A stretch of DNA of 7,250 nucleotides from Hyphomicrobium_A sp943371625 (GCA_943371625.1 CALRVN010000208.1:1-7250); one strand, 5' to 3'. Shown: positions 1-5,316, counted from the stretch's first letter. Notes: generated by a model not told the origin, from the letters alone. Made by a program: numbers and translations.

Positions 1-618
1 GATCTTCCTCTTGATCAATCCGACAGCGGCGTCGAATGCCGCCTCTATATCCAAGTCCGATGTATCGAGCAAGTCGGCGTCGGCGGCTGCCCGCATGGGG
101 GCATCCTCGCGTGAGGCGTCCCGCTCGTCCCGCCTCAATATGTCGGCCAGGATCGCCTCGTAGGTTACCGGCTCTGAACGGCCCACATACTCCTGGTACC
201 GCCGCTTTGCCCGTACATCCGGCCGCGCCGTCACATAGATTTTGGCGTCTGCCCCAGGGCACACGACCGTCCCGATATCCCGGCCGTCGAGCACCGCCCC
301 GCCCGGCTGGGCCGCGAAACTCCGCTGATAGACGAGCAGCGCAGCACGGACCTGCGGAATGCGGGCAACGATCGAAGCCCCGTCACCGGCCTTTGGACCC
401 CTAAGGTCGGGGTCGCACAGCTCGGCGGGGTCGAGGGTGCGCGCCACGGCTAGGGCCGCCCACGAGTCATCCGGCCGAAACCCTCGCGCCGCCACATCGC
501 GCGCAACAGCACGGTACAGCAGCCCCGTATCGAGGCAGGGCAGCCCGAACAGGTCAGCAATGCGTTTGGCGAGCGTCCCCTTGCCGGACGCCGCCGGCCC
601 GTCGATGGCAATGATCAT
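1..618 (-). CDS. cmk: Cytidylate kinase (3' end beyond window)
   Basis: Phosphorylates CMP and dCMP with ATP, a cytoplasmic step of pyrimidine nucleotide salvage and synthesis. Reading the minus strand from ATG 618-616 gives 206 codons without a stop. The protein opens with MIIAIDGPAASGKGT, a P-loop at residues 7-15, followed by CLDTGLLYRA (28-37), DGRDIGTVV (111-119), the arginine-rich RAKRRYQEY lid region (136-144) and RRDERDASR...PMRAA (162-177), all typical of bacterial Cmk. Family members are about 210-220 residues, so only a few C-terminal residues should be missing. The start A is the last base of the aroA stop codon (TGATG), which suggests translational coupling with aroA. A GTG one codon upstream is possible, but the ATG gives the usual Cmk N-terminus. 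In related genomes rpsA commonly follows; that would lie outside this window. Identification is firm. Confidence 0.95.
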   Translation of the reverse strand, partial: MIIAIDGPAASGKGTLAKRIADLFGLPCLDTGLLYRAVARDVAARGFRPDDSWAALAVARTLDPAELCDPDLRGPKAGDGASIVARIPQVRAALLVYQRSFAAQPGGAVLDGRDIGTVVCPGADAKIYVTARPDVRAKRRYQEYVGRSEPVTYEAILADILRRDERDASREDAPMRAAADADLLDTSDLDIEAAFDAAVGLIKRKI

Positions 619-1967
619 CACGCCCGTCCCGCGCTTGTCCCGAAGCCAGCGCCGATACCTTGCATCAGCGACAGGAAGTCCGGGAAGCTGGTCGCCACCA
701 TGGTGGTGTCGTCGACCGTCACGGGCTCGCGACTGGCCAGACCCATGACGAGGAATGCCATCGCGATGCGATGATCGAGATGCGTCGCGACCGTGCCGCC
801 GCCCCGGACGACACCGGCCCCCTTGACGATCAGCGTGTCGCCCTCGGCAACCGCCTGTACCCCGTTTGCGATGAGGCCGGCGACCGTTGCCCCGAGGCGG
901 TCGCTCTCCTTCACCTTCAGCTCCGCAAGGCCGTCCATGCGCGTTTCCCCGTCAGCGAAGGAGGCAACGACGGCCAGGATCGGATATTCGTCGATCATGC
1001 TCGGCGCCCGGTGCGCATCGACGGTGACACCCTTCAGCGGCGCATGCCGCACACGAATATCCGCGACCGGCTCGCCGCCCTCGTCGCGCTCGTCGATGAA
1101 GGTGACGTCGCCGCCCATCTCGCGCAGCACCTCATAGAAGCCGATGCGCGTCGGATTGATCAAGACGCCCTCGATCGTCACGTCGGATCCCGGCACCAGC
1201 GCCGCCGCAGCAGCTAAGAACGCGGCAGAGCTCGGATCGGCGGGCACGACCACGTCGCAACCTTTGAGCTCCGCGTCACCGACGACGGTAATGCGCGTCT
1301 TGTCCCCAGCTGTCTCGACGCGCACCTCGGCGCCGAAGTGGCGCAGCATGCGCTCCGTATGATCGCGCGTCGCCTCGCGTTCGATGACGCTCGCCTCGCC
1401 GGCGGCATGCAGGCCCGCGAGCAGTACCGCGCTCTTCACCTGCGCGGACGGCACCGGCAGCTCGTATTCGATCGGGATGAGATTTGCCGACCCACGCGCC
1501 ACCAGCGGCAGCCGATCGCGCCCGCCCTCAATTTCGAGCCCCATCTTCTGCAACGGCGTCAGAACGCGCCCCATCGGTCGGCGGCTCAGCGAAGCGTCAC
1601 CCGTCACTTCCACGGTCATATCGTGGCCGGCGATGATGCCGAGCATCAGACGCGTGCCAGTGCCCGAATTGCCGAAATCGAGCGGCAGTTTCGGCTGCGC
1701 TAGGCCACCAACACCGCGTCCCTTGACGTGCCACTCCGTGCCCACCTTGTCGATCGGCGCGCCGAGTGCCGCCAGCGCCTTCGCCGTATTCAGCACATCC
1801 TCCGCCTCGAGCAGCCCCTTGAGGCGCGTCGTGCCCGTCGAGATGGCGCCAAGCATCAGCGCCCGGTGTGAGATCGACTTGTCGCCCGGCACGCGCACGC
1901 GGCCCTTCAGCGGGCCGGAGGCGTGTGCGGCCAGCGGCCGGGTGGCATTTAGGGTGTCGGCGGACAA
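618..1967 (-). CDS. aroA: 3-phosphoshikimate 1-carboxyvinyltransferase (EPSP synthase), CP4-like class II
   Basis: Transfers enolpyruvyl from PEP to shikimate-3-phosphate, the sixth shikimate-pathway step toward aromatic amino acids; cytoplasmic. The 449 residues cover the whole family. Visible motifs are PGDKSISHR (27-35, substrate-binding Lys30), LDFGNSGTGTR (96-106, PEP loop), RPMGR (130-134), SAQVKSA (174-180), the catalytic-Asp motif MIDEYPILAV (324-333, Asp326), KESDR (353-357, Glu354) and THLDHRIAM (395-403). The sequence follows the Agrobacterium CP4 enzyme closely, but the loop carries Gly102 where CP4 has Ala100. The start is TTG at 1967-1965, with GGAG at 1981-1978 ten bases upstream; no in-frame ATG or GTG lies close by, and the reading frame stays open further upstream, so the exact start is less sure than the identity. 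The stop overlaps the cmk start, so the two are probably one operon. Confidence 0.95.
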   Translation of the reverse strand: MSADTLNATRPLAAHASGPLKGRVRVPGDKSISHRALMLGAISTGTTRLKGLLEAEDVLNTAKALAALGAPIDKVGTEWHVKGRGVGGLAQPKLPLDFGNSGTGTRLMLGIIAGHDMTVEVTGDASLSRRPMGRVLTPLQKMGLEIEGGRDRLPLVARGSANLIPIEYELPVPSAQVKSAVLLAGLHAAGEASVIEREATRDHTERMLRHFGAEVRVETAGDKTRITVVGDAELKGCDVVVPADPSSAAFLAAAAALVPGSDVTIEGVLINPTRIGFYEVLREMGGDVTFIDERDEGGEPVADIRVRHAPLKGVTVDAHRAPSMIDEYPILAVVASFADGETRMDGLAELKVKESDRLGATVAGLIANGVQAVAEGDTLIVKGAGVVRGGGTVATHLDHRIAMAFLVMGLASREPVTVDDTTMVATSFPDFLSLMQGIGAGFGTSAGRA

Positions 1968-2025
1968 GCGATCAAAGCTCCGGAGCTGACGGAAAACCTG
2001 GAGGGCGGGTGCAGGAAGTGCGTGC

Positions 2026-2055
2026 GATAGAGCCGACGCCCCGTGCCCCTGTCAA
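2026..2055 (-). promoter_or_regulatory. Candidate promoter of aroA-cmk
   Basis: On the minus strand a perfect TTGACA lies at 2055-2050. About 17-18 bases downstream is CTCTATC (2032-2026), a modest match to the CTATAT-like -10 of alphaproteobacteria. It is about 60 bp upstream of the aroA start and points toward it. The -35 is seen directly; the -10 and the function are inferred. Confidence 0.4.
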
Positions 2056-2084
2056 CGGCCGCTGCGGCCGCTGCAGGTTTGTTT

Positions 2085-2113
2085 TTGACAAGCTCTGGGC
2101 CATGTGGCATGCC
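2085..2113 (+). promoter_or_regulatory. Candidate promoter of the FYDLN-acid gene
   Basis: A perfect TTGACA at 2085-2090 faces the plus strand, 62 bases before the ATG at 2152. The hexamer 17 bases downstream (CATGCC, 2108-2113) is a poor -10, so only the -35 is convincing. Together with the opposing TTGACA at 2055-2050 it forms a back-to-back divergent promoter arrangement in the 1968-2151 gap. Confidence 0.3.
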
Positions 2114-2151
2114 GCGGCAAATCCCCCTTTTGACCAGCTAAGGTTTGCTCA

Positions 2152-2520
2152 ATGGCGACCAACAAAGACCGCGGGACCAAACGCACCTGCCAGAACGGCG
2201 ATTGCGGTGCCCGCTTCTACGACCTCAGCCGCAATCCGATCATCTGCCCTGTCTGTGGCTCGAAGTATGCGATCGCGCACTCTCCGATCACCGCCATCGC
2301 GGCTGAGGACAAGGCACCCCGCAAGGTAAAGAAGCCCGAGTTCGAGGCGCCAGCTGCAGAAGCTGTCGATCCGGAGGACGCACTCGCCGACGTCGAAGCC
2401 GATGAGACGGAGGATGCAGCCGCCGACGACGCCGATGAGACCTTCCTCGAGGAGGAAGAGGACGAAGGCAATGTCGCCGACATCGTCGGCGGTCCGGTCG
2501 AGGGCGAAGAGGAGCCCTGA
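2152..2520 (+). CDS. TIGR02300 / FYDLN_acid family zinc-ribbon protein
   Basis: Small protein (122 aa) of unknown function, confined largely to alphaproteobacteria. The N-terminal part has two cysteine pairs, C13-x4-C18 and C32-x2-C35 (CPVC), expected to bind one zinc ion, with the family signature FYDLS at 22-26 between them. From about residue 63 the chain becomes strongly acidic and low in complexity (runs of Glu/Asp/Ala up to the terminal EGEEEP) and is probably disordered. There is no signal peptide, so it is likely cytoplasmic. ATG 2152 is preceded by AAGG at 2140-2143, eight bases away. It is divergent from aroA, an arrangement common in Hyphomicrobiales. The family has no established biochemical role; a nucleic-acid or protein contact through the ribbon is only a guess. 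Confidence 0.92.
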   Translation: MATNKDRGTKRTCQNGDCGARFYDLSRNPIICPVCGSKYAIAHSPITAIAAEDKAPRKVKKPEFEAPAAEAVDPEDALADVEADETEDAAADDADETFLEEEEDEGNVADIVGGPVEGEEEP

Positions 2521-2533
2521 GCGGCTCTTCGCC
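2503..2533 (+). repeat. Inverted repeat over the FYDLN-acid stop codon
   Basis: GGCGAAGAG (2503-2511) and CTCTTCGCC (2525-2533) are perfect 9-bp inverted copies with a 13-base loop that holds the TGA stop. No T-run follows, so this is not a canonical intrinsic terminator. It could act as a 3'-end stabiliser or Rho-assisted terminator, or be incidental. Confidence 0.4.
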
Positions 2534-2545
2534 GGGGCGCTATAT
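2517..2545 (+). promoter_or_regulatory. Candidate promoter of the DUF2314 gene
   Basis: CTATAT at 2540-2545 matches the alphaproteobacterial -10 preference. Seventeen bases upstream is CTGAGC (2517-2522), a weak -35 matching three of six positions. It would start transcription near 2552, about 60 bases before the ATG at 2612. This is a sequence match only. Confidence 0.3.
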
Positions 2546-2611
2546 CCCAGGTGACAGGCGCGCGCTCCGGTCGGCGCTAGGTGACGGGCAGTCCAACCGC
2601 CAGGGGTTCGC

Positions 2612-3097
2612 ATGCCTGCCCGTCTCTTTGTCGCTTTCTGTCTGGGCGCCATGCTCACTTGCACCTTGCCGATGGTTGCCGAGGCGCAATCGGACGGCAC
2701 GATCATGGTGCCAAACAACGATCCCGAAATAGCTGCGGCCATCGCGAAGGCGCGTTCTACCTTGCCGGCGTTCTGGAAAGCCGTCGCAGAGCCGGGGCAG
2801 GGCGAAGAGGGCTTTGCCCTGAAGGTCGCCATCAAGGACGGCGGCGACACGGAGCATTTCTGGCTGATCGACGTAGAGCGCGAAGGCGACAAGTACGTCG
2901 GTACCATCAACAACGATCCGCAGATCGTCGGCAACGTGACGGCGGGCGATCGCTATGCGTTCGCCGAAGCCGACATTTCCGACTGGATGTTCATGCGCAG
3001 CGGCAAGATCGTCGGCAACGAGACCATGCGACCGCTGCTAAAGCGGATGCCTGAGGCGCAGGCCGAGCAATATCGCTCCATGTACGAGGCGCCATAA
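2612..3097 (+). CDS. Exported DUF2314 domain protein
   Basis: A 161-aa protein with a clear Sec signal peptide: Arg4, a hydrophobic core at about 5-22, and a probable cleavage site AEA|QS after residue 25. The mature part fits the DUF2314 family (as in E. coli YegJ). It shows PAFWKAVAEP (52-61), a GFALKVAIKD strand (67-76), HFWLIDVE (82-89), a GTINNDP turn (97-103) and the domain's closing region DISDWMFM...GKIVGNETMRPLL (121-143). The start is supported by AGGGG at 2602-2606 just upstream. The mature protein has no cysteine, and no catalytic residues are known for the family. It stands alone between the FYDLN-acid gene and the tRNA. It is expected to be periplasmic, with unknown function; the family assignment is good. 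Confidence 0.88.
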   Translation: MPARLFVAFCLGAMLTCTLPMVAEAQSDGTIMVPNNDPEIAAAIAKARSTLPAFWKAVAEPGQGEEGFALKVAIKDGGDTEHFWLIDVEREGDKYVGTINNDPQIVGNVTAGDRYAFAEADISDWMFMRSGKIVGNETMRPLLKRMPEAQAEQYRSMYEAP

Positions 3098-3107
3098 GGC
3101 TTTAGGC

Positions 3108-3149
3108 GCGAGCCGGGGCCAGCTAACGCCCTCGCCAGGTCAGGCTCGC
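3108..3149 (+). repeat. Inverted repeat behind the DUF2314 gene
   Basis: GCGAGCC (3108-3114) and GGCTCGC (3143-3149) form a 7-bp stem with a 28-base loop, starting 11 bases after the stop codon. No T-run follows. It is at best a weak or Rho-dependent terminator signal. Confidence 0.2.
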
Positions 3150-3179
3150 AGCCCGCAATGTCCAACGCGATATTGAGGC

Positions 3180-3208
3180 TTGCAGTTTTACGGCGAAGGC
3201 ACTAGAGA
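3180..3208 (+). promoter_or_regulatory. Candidate promoter of tRNA-Ala
   Basis: TTGCAG (3180-3185) is followed after 17 bases by TAGAGA (3203-3208), about 48 bases before the mature tRNA 5' end. The match is modest. The leader between them can fold a 7-bp hairpin, TTCGCGG (3218-3224) with CCGCGAA (3236-3242). Confidence 0.3.
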
Positions 3209-3255
3209 GGCCCCTCGTTCGCGGACGCCAAGCGCCCGCGAATTTCCCACAGGTC

Positions 3256-3331
<76 letters not shown>

Positions 3332-3417
3332 ACCTCCTAGCTCAGCACTGGCATGCGCTTTCTCACCCCAGCCCGGGCGCCGGAATTGCTGCGTAGCCCT
3401 GCCTCGCTCCCTAAAAA
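3332..3417 (+). other. Spacer behind tRNA-Ala with tRNA-like fragments
   Basis: No gene is seen. TAGCTCAGC (3338-3346) and TGGCATGC (3349-3356) repeat, in the same order, pieces of the tRNA D-arm (3263-3271) and anticodon arm (3288-3295). No clear intrinsic terminator for the tRNA was found here. Confidence 0.4.
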
Positions 3418-3446
3418 TTGAACGACCGAGCCCTCAGGATTGTAGT
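3418..3446 (+). promoter_or_regulatory. Candidate promoter of the cold-shock gene
   Basis: TTGAAC (3418-3423), 17 bases, then TGTAGT (3441-3446) gives five and four of six consensus positions. It would leave a leader of roughly 155 bases before the GTG at 3610. Long leaders are typical of cspA-type genes, whose mRNA folding changes with temperature. A 5-bp GGGGC/GCCCC hairpin (3463-3477) lies in it. A second possible -10, TATAAG at 3497-3502, lacks a good -35. Confidence 0.35.
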
Positions 3447-3609
3447 GCCTGGGAGCCCATCAGGGGCCGTCCGCCCCAATCTGGCTACCCCCGACTTATA
3501 AGGCGTCATGGCGACGAGGGCGGAACGGTCCATTGACCGCGAGCCCGCGTTGCCCGACAAGAGCCTGTCCACAAGATGGACGCTCAACACCAAACAGTGA
3601 GGACTTCTC

Positions 3610-3816
3610 GTGGCCCAAGGCACCGTCAAGTGGTTCAATTCCCAGAAAGGCTTCGGCTTTATTCAGCCGGATAACGGCGGCAACGACGTGTTCGTGCATA
3701 TCTCGGCCGTCGAGCGCGCTGGCCTTAGCAACCTCAACGAAGGACAGAAGATCTCGTTCGAGACCGAGACCGGCCGCAACGGCAAGGCATCGGCGGTGAA
3801 CCTGAAGGTCCTCTAA
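3610..3816 (+). CDS. Cold-shock protein, CspA family
   Basis: A 68-aa single cold-shock domain that binds single-stranded RNA and DNA, usually acting as an RNA chaperone in the cytoplasm. It opens MAQGTVKWFN and carries RNP1 at 13-18 (KGFGFI) and RNP2 at 27-31 (VFVHI), with aromatic Trp8, Phe15, Phe17, Phe28 and His30 on the binding face. It ends in the usual EGQKISFE and KASAVNL strands, and the length is normal for the family. The start is GTG at 3610, chosen because GAGGA at 3599-3603 lies six bases upstream and the resulting N-terminus is the family standard. It is monocistronic: a long leader precedes it and a strong hairpin follows. Alphaproteobacteria usually have several paralogues, so the particular csp letter cannot be assigned, and whether this copy is cold-induced is not visible. 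Confidence 0.96.
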   Translation: MAQGTVKWFNSQKGFGFIQPDNGGNDVFVHISAVERAGLSNLNEGQKISFETETGRNGKASAVNLKVL

Positions 3817-3842
3817 GTCGATTGATGTAGTGACCGTAGCGA

Positions 3843-3876
3843 TGCAGGGCGGCGCACCGAGTGCGCCGGCCCTGCA
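3843..3876 (+). terminator. Strong hairpin behind the cold-shock gene
   Basis: TGCAGGGC plus GGCGCAC (3843-3857) pairs with GTGCGCC (3861-3867) and GCCCTGCA (3869-3876). This gives a 15-bp stem with a CGA loop and one bulged G (3868), starting 27 bases after the csp stop. The following bases are ACCCC-like rather than a T-run, so it is a transcript end or stabilising structure rather than a canonical intrinsic terminator. Confidence 0.6.
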
Positions 3877-4054
3877 CCCCATTCCTCCCGAGATTTCCCC
3901 CCAAATCTGCGCTGCCGCGAATCTATTTTGATTTCGCCCGCCGCGGTTGATGCCGGCGGTTGACAACTCACGATTGCTGTTGCCACCTCGCGATAACCGG
4001 CGCATTGCACGGCATATATGATTGATGACGCATTCGGCTGGGGGGCCGCTTGTC
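3877..4054 (+). other. Non-coding spacer before the lipoprotein gene
   Basis: No gene is supported here. A perfect TTGACA at 3960-3965 faces the lipoprotein gene but has no good -10 at 16-18 bases. CATATATG (4013-4020) could serve as a -10, but it lacks a -35 at the right distance. The promoter therefore remains unassigned. Confidence 0.4.
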
Positions 4055-4447
4055 ATGCGATTTTTGAATCTGTTTCTGATGACCTTCTGCATTGCCGGCT
4101 GCGCCACCATCGTCAAAGGTACAACGCAGGTCGTTTCCATCGATACGCCCGGCGCTCCAGGTGCGAGTTGCGAACTCTCGTCTTCGGGCATCGGCTCGAG
4201 GAGTGTGGTCACGCCAGCCACCATCGAGCTCGATAAGAGTCAGCACAACATTGCCGTCACGTGCCGCAAGCCCTGCTATCAGGATGCTGTGGCGATGATA
4301 CCTTCCTATACGGAAGGCATGGCCGCCGGGAACATCATCGCTGGCGGCGTTCTCGGCCTCGGCGTCGACGCTGCGACGGGCGCCATGAACAAGTACGCCG
4401 ACCGCACGTCAGTGACGATGATCCCGATCCAGGGATGCCGCGCTTAG
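4055..4447 (+). CDS. Small predicted lipoprotein, unknown function
   Basis: A 130-aa protein starting MRFLNLFLMTFCIAGC: a short type II signal peptide with a lipobox-like IAG|C and lipidation expected at Cys16. Asp is absent at +2 (Ala17), so outer-membrane sorting is likely. The mature part begins ATIVKGTTQVV, as in a group of small GCATI-type lipoproteins of proteobacteria. It has Cys39, Cys70, Cys74 and Cys128, which could form disulfides, and a glycine-rich apolar stretch at about 88-109 (GMAAGNIIAGG...GLGVDAATG) resembling a glycine-zipper membrane segment. The start at 4055 is preferred over in-frame TTG 4022 or ATG 4025, because it puts the signal peptide at the N-terminus and has a G-run (4040-4045) nine bases upstream. 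It lies just before lanM in the same direction, 199 bp away, so it is probably a separate transcript. No function can be named. Confidence 0.75.
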   Translation: MRFLNLFLMTFCIAGCATIVKGTTQVVSIDTPGAPGASCELSSSGIGSRSVVTPATIELDKSQHNIAVTCRKPCYQDAVAMIPSYTEGMAAGNIIAGGVLGLGVDAATGAMNKYADRTSVTMIPIQGCRA

Positions 4448-4532
4448 AGACCGGCGGACGAACGGCCTCAGCTGAGCACAACTTAGGATGCGACGTGCCT
4501 CGGGGGTTGCGCCGCAATTGCCCGGGATTCCC

Positions 4533-4553
4533 GAATTATTATAGGAATAATTC
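4533..4553 (+). promoter_or_regulatory. 21-bp dyad upstream of lanM (operator candidate)
   Basis: GAATTATT (4533-4540) and AATAATTC (4546-4553) are perfect inverted copies around ATAGG, an AT-rich island in GC-rich DNA, centred about 100 bases before the lanM ATG. A possible promoter, TTGCCC (4518-4523), 16 bases, TATAGG (4540-4545), runs into it, so a bound dimeric regulator would overlap the -10. The symmetry is seen directly; regulation of lanM is inferred. A transcript hairpin is the alternative. Confidence 0.4.
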
Positions 4554-4646
4554 CCGATACACTTTGCCACGCATTCCTAATCCCTTGCGGGTGACAAAGT
4601 TAAATCGCGTCAGAGGTTCGACGCACCCACGCGAGGAGGATTGAAA

Positions 4647-5036
4647 ATGAAATCAGCGGCAAAACTGCTTGCTTCTGCTCTGTTTATTGCAGCCACTGCG
4701 ACCGCCTTCGCCAGCCCCGAGGCTTTGAAGGCGCTCGACCCCGACAACGATGGCACGATCGATCTCGCCGAGGCACAGGCGGGCGCGAAGAAGACATTCG
4801 CTAAGCTCAACCCCGACAGCGACGGCACGCTCGACGCCAAGGAGCTCACCGGCATCCTCGACGCCGCAGCCATCAAAGCAGCCGATCCGGACAATGACGG
4901 CACGCTCGATGAGAAGGAATACGCCGCGGTAGTCGCAGAGAAGTTCAAGGCTGCAAACCCCGACGACGATGGCACGATCGACGGTGCCGAGCTGGCTTCC
5001 CCCGCCGGCCAGGAACTGCAGAAACTTATTTACTGA
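4647..5036 (+). CDS. lanM: Lanmodulin-like periplasmic EF-hand protein (lanthanide-binding)
   Basis: A 129-aa protein with a Sec signal peptide (Lys2, Lys6, hydrophobic 7-21, cleavage after FA22) and four 12-residue EF-hand loops: DPDNDGTIDLAE (31-42), NPDSDGTLDAKE (55-66), DPDNDGTLDEKE (80-91) and NPDDDGTIDGAE (104-115). The hallmarks of Methylobacterium extorquens lanmodulin are present: Pro at position 2 and Asp at position 9 of every loop, only 12-13 residues between loops (starts 24, 25 and 24 apart, the same as I recall for M. extorquens LanM), and the ending FKAANPD...ELASPAGQEL. LanM binds lanthanides with extreme selectivity over calcium and is linked to lanthanide-dependent methanol oxidation. 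ATG 4647 is chosen over the in-frame TTG 4641 because GAGGAGGA (4633-4640) lies six bases upstream of it. Loops 2 and 4 begin with Asn, not Asp. No lanthanide-uptake or xoxF gene is in view. Metal preference of this homologue is inferred. Confidence 0.9.
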   Translation: MKSAAKLLASALFIAATATAFASPEALKALDPDNDGTIDLAEAQAGAKKTFAKLNPDSDGTLDAKELTGILDAAAIKAADPDNDGTLDEKEYAAVVAEKFKAANPDDDGTIDGAELASPAGQELQKLIY

Positions 5037-5059
5037 GCTGTCGCAGCGGCAAGAAAACC

Positions 5060-5089
5060 AAAGGGTCGGCGCTGAGCCGACCCTTTTTT
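5060..5089 (+). terminator. Intrinsic terminator of lanM
   Basis: GGGTCGGC (5063-5070) pairs with GCCGACCC (5076-5083) around a GCTGA loop, extended by AAA/TTT and running into a T6 tract (5084-5089). It begins 24 bases after the lanM stop. This is a textbook Rho-independent terminator for plus-strand transcription. Confidence 0.93.
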
Positions 5090-5122
5090 ATGCCCGCCCT
5101 GCTGCCGCAACAAGTGCGGATC

Positions 5123-5155
5123 AAAAAAAGAGCGCCCCGGCCCGATTCGGCGCTC
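5123..5155 (-). terminator. Orphan intrinsic terminator on the minus strand
   Basis: On the minus strand GAGCGCC (5155-5149) pairs with GGCGCTC (5136-5130) around a 12-base loop and is followed at once by seven T (5129-5123). In the plus direction no T-run follows, so it acts on minus-strand RNA. No minus-strand gene lies upstream of it before oxyR, so it ends an unannotated transcript. Confidence 0.75.
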
Positions 5156-5282
5156 GGCCGAGGCGCCCGCGGCTCTGGGGAGGGGTTTCCCCCGCCCCGC
5201 CGGTCTATTCGCTGGCACACAGCGCCATACGGCGCCGCTCCAACCCACCCTCGATATAGACAGCTCACTGCATAAGTTCTAA
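5123..5282 (-). ncRNA. Putative small RNA divergent from oxyR
   Basis: Inferred from signals only. A minus-strand intrinsic terminator (5155-5123) lies downstream of two possible minus-strand promoters. One has TATAAT at 5294-5289, which would start RNA near 5282. The other is TTAGAA (5282-5277), 17 bases, CTATAT (5259-5254), which would start it near 5247. The RNA would be about 125-160 bases. It can fold GCGCC-GTAT-GGCGC (5235-5222) and a 4+4-bp G/C stem with one mismatch capped by a GAAA tetraloop (5195-5174) before the terminator stem. It contains no convincing protein gene. E. coli OxyS lies in the same position relative to oxyR, but no sequence similarity to OxyS is claimed. It could instead be a short divergent noise transcript. 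Confidence 0.35.
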
Positions 5283-5283
5283 T

Positions 5284-5296
5284 CGTATATTATACG
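5284..5296. promoter_or_regulatory. Palindrome with opposed -10 elements upstream of oxyR
   Basis: CGTATA-T-TATACG (5284-5296) is a perfect inverted repeat 20 bases before the oxyR ATG. The plus strand reads TATTAT (5288-5293, five of six) and the minus strand reads TATAAT (5294-5289, six of six), so both directions have a -10 in the same place. Neither side has a good -35, which fits an activator- or LysR-controlled site. It may also be the OxyR autoregulatory site, though no clear ATAG-N7-CTAT array is seen. Confidence 0.5.
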
Positions 5297-5316
5297 GCAT
5301 CAGATCAGAGTTTCTT

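Noticed and set aside
36..404. Plus-strand open frame of 122 codons
   Set aside because: It is a shadow of cmk, which is supported on the opposite strand by its P-loop and DGRDIG motifs.
2149..2934. Long minus-strand open frame (261 codons)
   Set aside because: It lies opposite two well-supported plus-strand genes, its translation resembles no family I know, and it reflects GC-rich frame bias.
3496..4224. Minus-strand open frame of 242 codons across the cold-shock gene
   Set aside because: It is the antisense of the csp gene and its flanks; frames opposite csp genes are a common false annotation.
4467..4476. Palindrome CTCAGCTGAG behind the lipoprotein gene
   Set aside because: A 10-bp palindrome with no loop or T-run cannot form a terminator and is common by chance.
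5026..5268. Minus-strand open frames of 72-80 codons between lanM and oxyR
   Set aside because: They run through two intrinsic terminators and into the lanM 3' end, and the translation is Arg/Gly/Pro-rich without recognisable motifs.
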